This document shows positions 18,192-24,716 of a stretch of DNA of 38,741 bases, one piece after another. How positions within the stretch are numbered: position 1 is the first letter of the stretch; the number at the start of each line of letters is the position of its first letter. The stretch is from positions 1 to 38,741 of IMG/VR virus record IMGVR_UViG_3300031514_000050, one strand, 5' to 3'. The stretch comes from a virus. The translations under genes were made by a program, and so were the position numbers. The notes below the pieces were generated by a model that did no database searches, was not told the origin of the DNA, and was given only the letters and a program-made list of their open reading frames with translations.

Positions 18192-18623
18192 TCAACACCT
18201 CCGTAAAAGGTTGCAAAGGTAAAGGAAAGGTTTCTCAACGCTGCCTACTACAAGTAAGCATCGCTGTGGAACAACGTCACTTTCTGGGGCGTCCAGTGGT
18301 TCGCCGAACTGTTCAACGGCCCATTGCTGCCACTGTGGACCATCGAAGCGGCAGTGCCATTTTCTCAGCAGCACCTTTGCTGTCGGAATGGTTATCCCTT
18401 TCAGCAGGTAATAGCCATCTGACAGCCGGTCGGTCAACAATTGCACGCCTTCTTCGGCGGCGTCGATAAGTTGGCGGGAAACACCCGCCGCCACCCAGGC
18501 TCTTGTGATTGCTGCGCGGGCCAGCCGGGCCGTTTCGGGCTCGACCACCGGCGACACAAACGGTACCCCATTGAGGTCGAACTCAACACCCGGTGTTCCC
18601 TTGAGAGAGTCGAAGTGGTTCAT
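18192..18623 (-). CDS. Conserved hypothetical protein of the recombination cassette
   Basis: A 143-residue protein of unknown function. The ATG at 18623, behind GAGGA, overlaps the stop of the preceding gene, and a longer reading to 18743 lacks support. The N-terminus is beta-like (GVEFDLNGVPFVSPVVEP); residues 30-130 are mostly helical. It lies between a short coiled protein and the Sak4-like ATPase, so a recombination or replication accessory role is plausible. No catalytic motif was found. Confidence 0.65.
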   Translation of the reverse strand: MNHFDSLKGTPGVEFDLNGVPFVSPVVEPETARLARAAITRAWVAAGVSRQLIDAAEEGVQLLTDRLSDGYYLLKGITIPTAKVLLRKWHCRFDGPQWQQWAVEQFGEPLDAPESDVVPQRCLLVVGSVEKPFLYLCNLLRRC

Positions 18624-18802
18624 TCTGCCGCTTCCTCTTCGGCGTCCATTTCGTCTGCTTTTGCCCGCAGGCGGTTCGCTTCGATTTCGCGTCCGATACC
18701 GTCCCATACGGACGCCAGCGACCTCAGATGCGCGGCCTGCCACCTGGACAGCCGCAAGAGAGTTTCCTGCAATTCCGCGAGGACTTCAAGTTCTTCGTTC
18801 AT
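18620..18802 (-). CDS. Short helical protein
   Basis: A 60-residue, acidic, wholly helical protein. The start is the ATG at 18802, which overlaps the exonuclease stop by one base and has GGAG six bases upstream; a GTG three bases earlier is less likely. The leucine pattern (ELEVLAELQETLLRLSRW) suggests coiled-coil dimerisation. Tight coupling with the YqaJ-type exonuclease suggests an accessory role. Function unknown. Confidence 0.6.
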   Translation of the reverse strand: MNEELEVLAELQETLLRLSRWQAAHLRSLASVWDGIGREIEANRLRAKADEMDAEEEAAE

Positions 18803-19626
18803 CACTTTCTCCTTGTTACTTTGAGGGTTCGGAATCGGCTCTCTGGAACCGTATACGCCTTTCGCACAGTTTCGATGTAGGTGATGAGCCGGCCGTCTGG
18901 TAGTTCGGCTGCTTCGGCATCACCGAGATAGCTGACGATTTCGTTTTTGAGTCTGTTGATTTCGGCCTCCAGTTCCTTCTGCTGGGTCAGCAACTGTTCC
19001 CGCCGATCAATCAGTTCGACTATGTGTGGGTCAGTAAGCGTGACCCTCTCTCCCCGAAACATATCCTTTTCGGGCGTCGCATCTTGTTCCGGGGGCAGGT
19101 CGGCCAGGACGTGCCGCTGCCACCACTGGCACAGCTTCTCGACCAGCGCCTGTTGGAGGGTTGGCCGGGCGGGAACCTGGAACATGCAAACGCCCCGTCC
19201 AGCTATCAGTGCGGGCACAAATGCCACATCGGCACCAGTCGCAGCCAGTTGTATGTGAACCTGGCATCGGTAGTATTCCGGGATCAAATCGGTTCCCTCT
19301 TCTCCCCAGGGGTCGTGATTGTTGCTTGTCAATCCCGCTGTCTTGGCCTCAACGGGCTGACCGCCAACCGTAATCCCGTCGGGGTGAACGATGAGCGTGT
19401 TGTCGATGATAAACTCTTTTCCCCTCTCCAGTGGGCCGAGCCGTTGCTCTGCCCACTCAAGCAGGAAGCTCTCAAGATAGCTTCCAAGTCGCATTGCAAT
19501 GGTTTCCGGCTGTGGGCCACTGCGTCCGGTCTTTTCCAGCCACACTTGATATGGGGTGCGCCAAGGGCAGAGACCGAGCACAGCGGCGGCTTCGGACGCG
19601 CCCAAGTAAGAACTGCGGTTTTGCAT
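18802..19626 (-). CDS. YqaJ-type (lambda-exonuclease fold) recombinase exonuclease
   Basis: A 274-residue nuclease expected to resect double-stranded ends 5' to 3' so that the recombination ATPase and SSB can act. The YqaJ pattern is visible: GASEAAAVLG near 9-18, an early acidic position E52 (GSYLES), the catalytic D83 (HPDG), the E93-x-K95 pair (VEAKT) and Q122 (RCQVHIQLA). The C-terminal third (190-274) is a coiled-coil-like extension (REQLLTQQKELEAEINRLKN). GGAG precedes the ATG. It starts the block exonuclease, small proteins, Sak4-like, SSB-like, RusA. Confidence 0.88.
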   Translation of the reverse strand: MQNRSSYLGASEAAAVLGLCPWRTPYQVWLEKTGRSGPQPETIAMRLGSYLESFLLEWAEQRLGPLERGKEFIIDNTLIVHPDGITVGGQPVEAKTAGLTSNNHDPWGEEGTDLIPEYYRCQVHIQLAATGADVAFVPALIAGRGVCMFQVPARPTLQQALVEKLCQWWQRHVLADLPPEQDATPEKDMFRGERVTLTDPHIVELIDRREQLLTQQKELEAEINRLKNEIVSYLGDAEAAELPDGRLITYIETVRKAYTVPESRFRTLKVTRRK

Positions 19627-19657
19627 GGCGTTTCTCCTTTCTTGCTAGGCAATTCTA

Positions 19658-19858
19658 TCAGAAATATCTTAGTCGTGTCAAAAGGTAATCTAATTCTTCG
19701 CGTATCTGTTTGAACTTCGCCTGGTAGAAAGCAGCGTCATATGAAGCCGCGGCGGCGTTTGCCCGCTCGGCTTTCAAGGCTTCCCGCGCGGCTTTCAAGT
19801 CCTCCCGCTCAGCCCGGAGAAGCTGGATCAGTCTTTTGCAAAGCTTCCTGTAGTTCAT
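19658..19858 (-). CDS. Short coiled-coil protein
   Basis: A 66-residue, highly charged helical protein (REDLKAAREALKAERANAAAA) starting at an ATG behind AAAGGG. Its leader holds one copy of the recurring CTGTAACGGC motif (19887-19900). No family was recognised. Confidence 0.55.
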   Translation of the reverse strand: MNYRKLCKRLIQLLRAEREDLKAAREALKAERANAAAASYDAAFYQAKFKQIREELDYLLTRLRYF

Positions 19859-19886
19859 TTATTTTCCCTTTCAGTCTGAAGCCGAA

Positions 19887-19900
19887 CCTGGCCGTTACAG
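19887..19900 (-). promoter_or_regulatory. Recurring leader motif, copy 1
   Basis: On the minus strand this reads CTGTAACGGCCAGG followed by a TTCGGCTTCAG block and AAGGGAAA, about 30 bases before the ATG at 19858. Copy 2 at 20449 matches across about 25 positions, including the CGG(C/T)TTCAG part and the GGGAAA beyond it. It may be an operator, a protein-binding leader or a recombination remnant. Confidence 0.45.
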
Positions 19901-20119
19901 TCTTGAGGCCCAGGGCGGCTGCCGGTCCAAGTGCTTTTTGCCGAGCCGTTCCACATGGTCGGCTATCTGTTCAGCCTGAGAAAGAGCGAGGAGCCGCTCA
20001 TCGATAGCCCATTGGAGTACACTGGCGATTGCCCGCCGCCAGTCATGGTAGTGGAAAGAGATAGCGAAAAGTTGTCCATTCGCTTCGGCGACCACGATTG
20101 CAAAGTTGTTTGGGCACAT
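19895..20119 (-). CDS. Small hypothetical protein
   Basis: A 74-residue protein of unknown function with AAGGA before its ATG. Residues 5-25 are beta-like (FAIVVAEANGQLFAISFHYHDW), followed by a helix (AIASVLQWAIDERLLALSQAEQIADHVERL). Its end overlaps the first leader-motif copy. It is one of several small accessory genes filling this part of the early operon. Confidence 0.5.
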   Translation of the reverse strand: MCPNNFAIVVAEANGQLFAISFHYHDWRRAIASVLQWAIDERLLALSQAEQIADHVERLGKKHLDRQPPWASRL

Positions 20120-20138
20120 GTCGTTTTTCCTTTTTGCC

Positions 20139-20393
20139 TCATGAGAAGAGTGTTGGCGTTTCCAAGGTTTTCAAAAACTCGTCAACCCGTTTCTCGTATC
20201 GTCGGGATTCACACAGTGCCGCCTGGCTGCGGGTTTCAAAGTACTGCCGCTGGCAAAAGCGCAGGTAGCCTACTAGACGGCGAAACGCCTCCAGTGATTC
20301 CACGCGCTGTTGGAGCTTCTCATATCGGCAGCGATAGCAACCGCCGCCACATTCTCCTGCGGTGCAAATCTGAATCGTCTTCGGTTCCACCAT
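20139..20393 (-). CDS. Small zinc-binding-like protein with GECG-CYRC motif
   Basis: An 84-residue protein. The N-terminus holds C10-x4-C15-x3-C19-x2-C22 (IC.AGECGGGCYRC), followed by a helix. The same N-terminal motif with x2 rather than x3 between the middle cysteines begins the 186-residue gene at 29312-29872, so the two are probably diverged copies of a mobile zinc-binding module. AGGAG precedes the ATG and a leader-motif copy lies about 55 bases upstream. The metal is inferred. Confidence 0.6.
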   Translation of the reverse strand: MVEPKTIQICTAGECGGGCYRCRYEKLQQRVESLEAFRRLVGYLRFCQRQYFETRSQAALCESRRYEKRVDEFLKTLETPTLFS

Positions 20394-20448
20394 GACGTCT
20401 CCTGTGCCTTTGAGGGTTAGGATACTTTCCCTCTTTGCTGAAACCGCA

Positions 20449-20462
20449 CCTAGCCGTTACAG
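20449..20462 (-). promoter_or_regulatory. Recurring leader motif, copy 2
   Basis: The minus strand reads CTGTAACGGCTAGG, continuing TGCGGTTTCAG and then GAGGGAAAG. It sits in the leader of the gene that starts at 20393 and is the best match to copy 1. Confidence 0.45.
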
Positions 20463-20497
20463 TTTTCGTTTCCGGGGCTGCCGCCCCGGCCACCGCC

Positions 20498-20558
20498 GCC
20501 CAGGGCACCGACGCCCAGGGCACTGACGGCCAGGGCACTGACGGCCAGGGCCACCGAC
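20498..20558. repeat. Four tandem 15-16 bp GC-rich repeats
   Basis: Units on the + strand start at 20498, 20513, 20528 and 20543, with consensus GSCCAGGGCACYGAC; the last is one base longer. They lie in the 190-bp spacer between two small genes, together with a leader-motif copy. No ORF with coding character was seen there. Confidence 0.8.
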
Positions 20559-20582
20559 GCCCCGCGCGCTGCCGTCAGCTTT

Positions 20583-21008
20583 TCACAGACCATGCTCTAT
20601 TCGCATTTTGCGGAAGTAACGCGCTTCAGCACCGCGCTCGTGCTTTTCTTCCGCGACCACCTTGCGCGCTTCTTCATCTGCCCACAGCAAGCGCTGTATG
20701 CCGTTGCGGTACAGTGTGCGGCCTTTGCGAAGGATTAGTTGGCTGGGTTCGGGCGCCTCATCGCCTTCGCTGTGTATCACTCGCAGGGAGAAAGTGTGCT
20801 GCTGTTTTCGTACACCGTAGTTCTCGTTCTCTACGATGGCGACGATAGTTCTCCAGCCAATTGGACGGGCGGGTTTACGCCCCCACCGCTTGCGTGACCA
20901 AGCGTTGGCGGGCCAAACGGGCTCCGTCCAGCGAACTGTGTCGCCCTCGACCACATCATAGGTGGGCATCCAGTCCTTTTCCAGGGCAGTCAATTCTTCG
21001 CTGTGCAT
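20583..21008 (-). CDS. Conserved hypothetical phage protein
   Basis: A 141-residue protein. The ATG at 21008 has GGAG eight bases upstream; a TTG two codons earlier is less likely. Residues 15-90 look beta-rich (DTVRWTEPVWP, GWRTIVAIVENENYG, HTFSLRVIHSEG), with a charged helical C-terminus (LLWADEEARKVVAEEKHERGAEARYF). No catalytic signature was identified. It lies among small accessory genes each preceded by long repeat-rich leaders. Confidence 0.6.
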   Translation of the reverse strand: MHSEELTALEKDWMPTYDVVEGDTVRWTEPVWPANAWSRKRWGRKPARPIGWRTIVAIVENENYGVRKQQHTFSLRVIHSEGDEAPEPSQLILRKGRTLYRNGIQRLLWADEEARKVVAEEKHERGAEARYFRKMRIEHGL

Positions 21009-21064
21009 AGTCAAGTCTCCTTTAGCGGTTGAGATAGCCGTTTCGATAGCCGTAAAAATCCGAG

Positions 21065-21077
21065 CCTAGCCGTTAGC
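21065..21077 (-). promoter_or_regulatory. Recurring leader motif, copy 3
   Basis: The minus strand reads GCTAACGGCTAGG followed by CTCGG. Two further ACGGCTAT half-copies lie between it and the start at 21008. The remainder of the 238-bp spacer (21009-21246) is pyrimidine-rich with no supported gene. Confidence 0.4.
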
Positions 21078-21246
21078 TTCAGCAATGACTTTCCATAGGG
21101 CAGAAAGCCCCTAGCTTCACCGCCTTGCCTACTTTCCCTATTCTTTCCTAGCTTCTCTACTTTCCTATGTTCCGTAGTTTCGCTAGTGTAAGCGGTCTGC
21201 CTAATTTAACCCCCCCCTCCCCACCCCCTATGCTGCCGCTATTGCA

Positions 21247-21600
21247 TTAGCAATAGGAATAGGTCAATTCGGAATTGGGAACAGTTATTTGTTCCGGTTT
21301 CGACCGTTTGTACTGAAACTTTATGATGAGACTTTTTCTTTCATCGGTAATGCTGACGTCGACCAATTCAACATCGGGGATTTTGGCAAGCGCGCGTTGC
21401 AGACACGCGGCGCAAACCAGTACGTCGCGTTTGCGGCCGTTTTTCGTGACGTATCCGTCCACGATCGGCCAATCCCCATTTAGTGCGTTGCTGATGAGAA
21501 TTAGACAATCGTAATTCATATCAACCCTAACATTACTGTCCGGCGGCACTTTCTTTGCCGCTTCAACCAGCTCCTTTAACGGTACTCGCAAAGTTAACAT
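21247..21600 (-). CDS. Small hypothetical protein
   Basis: A 117-residue protein. The ATG at 21600 has AAAGGG eight bases before it and begins MLTLRVPLKELVEAAKK; a longer reading to 21654 would cover leader-motif copies and is rejected. The protein alternates helices and strands (DCLILISNAL, VELVDVSITDERKSLIIKFQYK) with a CAAC pair near 70-73. No family was recognised. Confidence 0.55.
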   Translation of the reverse strand: MLTLRVPLKELVEAAKKVPPDSNVRVDMNYDCLILISNALNGDWPIVDGYVTKNGRKRDVLVCAACLQRALAKIPDVELVDVSITDERKSLIIKFQYKRSKPEQITVPNSELTYSYC

Positions 21601-21639
21601 AGCCGTAACCCTTTCTTTAAAAGAGAAAACGAACACAAG

Positions 21640-21669
21640 CCTAGCCGTTTCCACAGCCTAGCCGTTACA
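21640..21669 (-). promoter_or_regulatory. Recurring leader motif, tandem copies 4 and 5
   Basis: Two copies of ACGGCTAGG lie 17 bases apart on the minus strand, the distal one as TGTAACGGCTAGG, upstream of the start at 21600. A partial GGTTACGGCTATG copy overlaps the start codon itself. Confidence 0.45.
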
Positions 21670-21812
21670 AAATGCCTAGTTTCCCTAGGCTGCCTACCTT
21701 GCCTATTCCCCCTACCTTGCCTATCCCCCCCTATCTTTCCTATCCCTCCTATCTTTCCTATCTCCCCTGCTGCTTCCCTCTAGGGTCAGGGGCAGGGGCT
21801 TCTGCCCCCTGT

Positions 21813-21941
21813 GCTCCCGTCCAGGGGCAAGGGGCATTGGCCAGCGCCCCCTGCTGCTCCCGTCCAGGGGCAAGGGGCATTGGCCAGCGCCCCCTGCTGC
21901 TCCCGTCCAGGGGCAAGGGGCATTGGCCAGCGCCCCCTGCT
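21813..21941. repeat. Three perfect 43-bp tandem repeats
   Basis: Units start at 21813, 21856 and 21899 on the + strand with GCTCCCGTCCAGGGG and continue identically for 43 bp. Each unit contains the palindrome TGGCCA between GGGGC and GCCCC arms, so it can fold. They fill a 387-bp spacer (21601-21987) whose remainder is pyrimidine-rich short-repeat sequence with no supported gene. Confidence 0.9.
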
Positions 21942-21987
21942 TTCCCTATCCCTCTGCTGTCGAGGGGCAGGGGCAGGGGGGCGGGGG

Positions 21988-22188
21988 TCATTGTTCTTCA
22001 AACAAGGTAGTGGGCAAGCCAGTAACGATGGCGTGCTGTGCGGTAATGGCTTCGTATTCGGCCCCGCACCCTGGACACAAGCCAAAGCAATGCTCGAACT
22101 TGACGGTGTTCCGGCAGTAGACGCAGACGCCCCAAGCGTATTCGGCCGGGTCGCCATTTACGGCAATGCGTACGTCGGCGTTTTTCAT
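21988..22188 (-). CDS. Small zinc-ribbon protein
   Basis: A 66-residue protein with two CxxC knuckles: CVYC at 22-25 and CPGCG at 38-41, the usual zinc-ribbon arrangement. GAAGGAG precedes the ATG. The C-terminal 25 residues are helical. It may bind nucleic acid or act as a transcription modulator, as many early phage zinc ribbons do, but no partner is suggested by sequence. Confidence 0.65.
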   Translation of the reverse strand: MKNADVRIAVNGDPAEYAWGVCVYCRNTVKFEHCFGLCPGCGAEYEAITAQHAIVTGLPTTLFEEQ

Positions 22189-22213
22189 TTTTCTGGCTCC
22201 TTCGCGTTATCGG

Positions 22214-22918
22214 CTAGGTCAGCTTTTCTTCGTACCAGATTTCTTCCGGACGGACGGCGTATTTTGTCAATTCCCTATTCAATTCTTCTTCGATTTCATC
22301 AATCGCGTGGTGGTTGAAGGGTATCGGCAAATAAATATCTGTGTACCAATGTGGCTTGTTGCCGACCGTAATTTCGAGCAGAGGGAAGTGAGAAAGTGTC
22401 TCTGCGACCCATCTAGATGGGCTATCGGCAATTCGTATGTAGCCCCCCTGCTCCAGGGTGAAGTAGATAGCGGGGTAATCTGGCGAGCAATCTGGCGAGT
22501 AATAAGGCGGGACTTGCACATAGCTTCGCACTAGGTTAGCGATGTACTCGACCGCAATCTTTTTCATTGTGGTTTTTATCTTTTCGCAGCGCTTGTAATC
22601 CGTTAGGTAGCCATAAGCTTTGGCAAGCGCTACCAACGCTTCCTTGTCGCCCAGACAAGAAGCGACGCGGCAAAGCTCATCAACAACAGCGTCTTCAAGT
22701 CGGTCGATGACTCGAAAGAGTTCATCCCAATTCCACTTGCGGACTTGCTGCGGGATTTCCTCTTCCGCGTACCCGAGGGCTTCGAAGACTTGAAGGACCA
22801 CGCCCTGGACTTGTGTGTCGGGGTGTTGGTACTTTTCGTGCCACCAAAAGACCATGCCTAGATAGTCCAAGCATTGGTCCAGAGCTCTGTGCTGGATTCT
22901 GATTAGCACTTGTTCCAT
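22214..22918 (-). CDS. Hypothetical helical protein
   Basis: A 234-residue acidic protein of unknown function. GAAGGGG lies just before the ATG. Residues 1-125 are mostly helical (HRALDQCLDYLGMVFWW, AVVDELCRVASCLGDKEALVALAKAYG) and 130-234 mixed. It follows the 55-residue gene by 12 bp, so both are probably read from the promoter at 23.16 kb. No recognisable domain. Confidence 0.6.
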   Translation of the reverse strand: MEQVLIRIQHRALDQCLDYLGMVFWWHEKYQHPDTQVQGVVLQVFEALGYAEEEIPQQVRKWNWDELFRVIDRLEDAVVDELCRVASCLGDKEALVALAKAYGYLTDYKRCEKIKTTMKKIAVEYIANLVRSYVQVPPYYSPDCSPDYPAIYFTLEQGGYIRIADSPSRWVAETLSHFPLLEITVGNKPHWYTDIYLPIPFNHHAIDEIEEELNRELTKYAVRPEEIWYEEKLT

Positions 22919-22930
22919 TGTTCTACCCCT

Positions 22931-23098
22931 TCATTGAAAGAGTAAGTCTTTCTCTTCTGTGCAACCAATTTGCACAGATACTTCCAATTCTTCAATCTGC
23001 GGGGTTTCGATTTCGACCGGAAACCCCTGGACTTCGGGGCGAGGGAAAAGTAATCGGTCAATTGTTTCTCTGACCCAATTGAGCACAGACGCGACCAT
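22931..23098 (-). CDS. Small protein, first gene after the second leftward promoter
   Basis: A 55-residue protein starting at the ATG at 23098 behind AGGGG. A longer reading to 23215 runs through the promoter and is rejected. The N-terminal third is helical (SVLNWVRETIDRLLF); the rest is acidic and strand-like. As the promoter-proximal gene beside the iteron array it could be an early regulator, but the sequence shows no DNA-binding motif. Confidence 0.5.
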   Translation of the reverse strand: MVASVLNWVRETIDRLLFPRPEVQGFPVEIETPQIEELEVSVQIGCTEEKDLLFQ

Positions 23099-23144
23099 TG
23101 CTTGATCCCCTTTACTTGTGTCTTGCTTGCTTGCTTCTATTCTT

Positions 23145-23172
23145 ATTATACGGTAGTTCCGACGCTTGTCAA
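23145..23172 (-). promoter_or_regulatory. Leftward sigma70-type promoter
   Basis: The minus strand shows TTGACA (23172-23167), a 16-bp spacer and TATAAT (23150-23145), both perfect consensus hexamers. The first gene, 22931-23098, starts about 47 bases downstream of the -10. The spacing is identical to that of the promoter at 30.15 kb. An 11-copy iteron array begins 27 bp upstream of the -35. Confidence 0.85.
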
Positions 23173-23198
23173 CAGCATTTTCCAAAAAAACTTTCCTA

Positions 23199-23478
23199 TG
23201 CAAATGCCATGCCAAAATGGGTTACTGCAAATTGCGTGCCAAACTACTCTGTGCAAATCCCATGCCAATTTCGATAGTGCAAATCCTATGCCAAACTAGT
23301 CTCTGCAAATACTGTGCCAATTCCAGCTACTGCAAATCCCATGCCAAACCAATTGCTGCAAATTGCATACCAATTGTGCTACTGCAAATACCGTACCAAT
23401 TGGGGTTAGTGCAAATACCATGCCAATTTTCATAGTGCAAATCCCATGCCAAATTGCTTACTGCAAATACCATGCCAA
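23199..23478. repeat. Eleven-copy 17-bp iteron array, period 26-27 bp
   Basis: Consensus on the + strand is TGCAAATNCCATGCCAA. Copies start at 23199, 23226, 23252, 23278, 23304, 23331, 23357, 23383, 23410, 23436 and 23462. The mean period is 26.3 bp, 2.5 turns of B-DNA. Each copy contains two direct TGCMAA hexamers 11 bp apart. The 9-10 bp between copies are not conserved. A lone TGCAAAT follows at 23532. Candidate binding array for an initiator, partition or regulatory protein. Confidence 0.9.
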
Positions 23479-23539
23479 TTGAACAATGGTTATTGGGTAG
23501 GTGGTGATTAGGGGTAGTGTTACCTAGTCTGTGCAAATT

Positions 23540-23598
23540 CCCCAAAACCCCAATTTCCCCCAGAACCCCCTATATCCCCCTATTCCCCCGTTTTCCCC
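23540..23598 (-). other. G-quadruplex motif of seven G-tracts
   Basis: The minus strand carries seven runs of four or five G within 59 bases, with loops of 4-5 bases, including GGGGTTTTGGGG. C-runs on the + strand start at 23540, 23548, 23557, 23566, 23576, 23585 and 23595. Any leftward transcript would carry the G-rich strand. Further C-rich runs extend to about 23660. Confidence 0.75.
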
Positions 23599-23668
23599 TA
23601 TTACCCAGTTTTGGAAGTTTGCCCAAATCCCCTAACCCCCCCCAACCCCCCCCACCCCCGTGCTTTGG

Positions 23669-23706
23669 TCTCTTTGGTGCTCTTTGGTCTCTTTGGTGCT
23701 CTTTGG
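23669..23706. repeat. Two 19-bp tandem repeats
   Basis: TCTCTTTGGTGCTCTTTGG occurs at 23669-23687 and again at 23688-23706, each made of two CTCTTTGG half-units. It is followed by GGGCAATTT units at 23715, 23724 and 23733, and by GGAATAGGCAATGC units near 23782 and 23836. The stretch 23480-24020 is otherwise low-complexity with no supported gene. Confidence 0.75.
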
Positions 23707-24023
23707 TGGCACGTGGGCAATTTGGGCAATTTGGGCAATCTTGGGGGACCAGCACAGATGGGCACAATGGGCAGCCTATCCGGAATAGGCAATGCCGGTA
23801 GTCTGGGCAGCAGTAGGCGATTGGGAAAGCTAGGGGGAATAGGCAATGCTGGTGGGATAAGCAAAATGGGCAAGCGGAGGGGTCCCCATGGGCCGACCCC
23901 AAAAGCCCCCCAAGGCTTGCCGATAGCCGCCGCCGCGTTTGTTAACCCCCTCCCCCTCCCCCCACCAATTTCCACAATCCCCACTTCACTCATCACCTTT
24001 GTACATTTTCCCCCACAAGATAG

Positions 24024-24349
24024 TGGCATGCCCAGGAAGGCCTCTAGAATCGCGTATAATGCGTGGTTGTCTTGGGGGTATGAAAGTACGGGTTGGGTGT
24101 TTCCGACGCAACAGGCGCAAAGCTAGGGGCCTTAAAATCGATTTTGGGGCTTGGGGTGGATGGAACGGGGGAAAAGTGCCTGGAAGGTTTCCAGAAACCA
24201 CACTAACTGGTGGCATGGTAGGGAAAGTCCCTAGCTTTGCGTGTAATGCGTGGTTGCTGAGGGGTATCAGAAGTACGCATCCCGTGTTTGGACGCAATAT
24301 GCGCAAAGCTAGGGGCCTTGGTGGGCTTATTCTGGCGTTGGGGTGGATT
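24024..24349. repeat. Duplicated structured element (two copies about 187 bp apart)
   Basis: Copies of about 139 bp begin TGGCATG at 24024 and 24211. Copy B has a 15-bp outer stem (24227-24241 with 24302-24316, one G-T pair). Copy A has a 9-bp outer stem (24039-24047 with 24123-24131). Both keep an inner TGCGT/ACGCA stem and two small hairpins. In the last hairpin the loop GTGTTT is constant while the closing pairs swap from GG/CC to CC/GG. This resembles a structured RNA or a mobile hairpin element. Copy B runs into the 3' end of the adjacent gene. Confidence 0.6.
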
Positions 24350-24713
24350 CCAGGGTTGGGTCGAGGGGGTGAAAGGGTGAGTAGCCTTTGGATACTCTGT
24401 TGGCCATGACTTGGATTTTCTCTGTGGTACCTGGCAGTGCGGTGGTTGGGGAGGGGGGTGTTATAGCGTAGTAACAATCTGATTTGGTGGAGCACATGAT
24501 TCGGAACTTGCGTTGGCATGGGGTGGAGCATGTGATTTTTCGTGTCTCAGTGGGTTTGAAGTGTTTGCGGCATACTGGGCATACACGGGTGTCCCCGTGG
24601 AGATTGCGTTTGTGTGCCAGGTAACATGCCCGTGAGCAGAAGCGTTTGGGGAATCTGGTATTGGGTTGCTTGGAGTATTGCGAACCGCAATGTGCACAGA
24701 CTCTGTTTAGCAT
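24327..24713 (-). CDS. Double zinc-finger protein
   Basis: A 128-residue protein with two similar metal-binding units: C6-x2-C9 with C26-x3-C30, and C45-x2-C48 with C62-x3-C66 (CAHC...FCSRAC, CPVC...CSTPC). This CxxC/CxxxC spacing recalls small phage zinc-ribbon and HNH-associated fingers, but no HNH catalytic residues follow. The C-terminal 45 residues are Pro/Thr-rich and their coding DNA partly belongs to the duplicated element. It follows the 223-residue gene by 3 bp. Confidence 0.65.
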   Translation of the reverse strand: MLNRVCAHCGSQYSKQPNTRFPKRFCSRACYLAHKRNLHGDTRVCPVCRKHFKPTETRKITCSTPCQRKFRIMCSTKSDCYYAITPPSPTTALPGTTEKIQVMANRVSKGYSPFHPLDPTLESTPTPE

Positions 24714-24716
24714 TGT

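Noticed and set aside
21239-21256. Rho-independent terminator (CTATTGC hairpin at a gene end)
   Set aside because: A perfect 7-bp stem overlaps the stop codon, but it is not GC-rich and no T-run follows on the leftward strand.
23199-23478. CRISPR array
   Set aside because: The repeats are regular, but the gaps are only 9-10 bp, far too short for spacers, the repeats vary, and no cas gene is present.
23517-24531. ORFs of 94-181 codons in the repeat-rich spacer
   Set aside because: Composition is dominated by Pro, Gly and Leu from C- and G-runs, ribosome sites are poor and frames on both strands overlap. The sequence is better explained by repeats and hairpins.
24327-24713. HNH homing endonuclease
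   Set aside because: The two CxxC/CxxxC fingers recall HNH-associated ribbons, but no HNH-type His-Asn-His core follows them.
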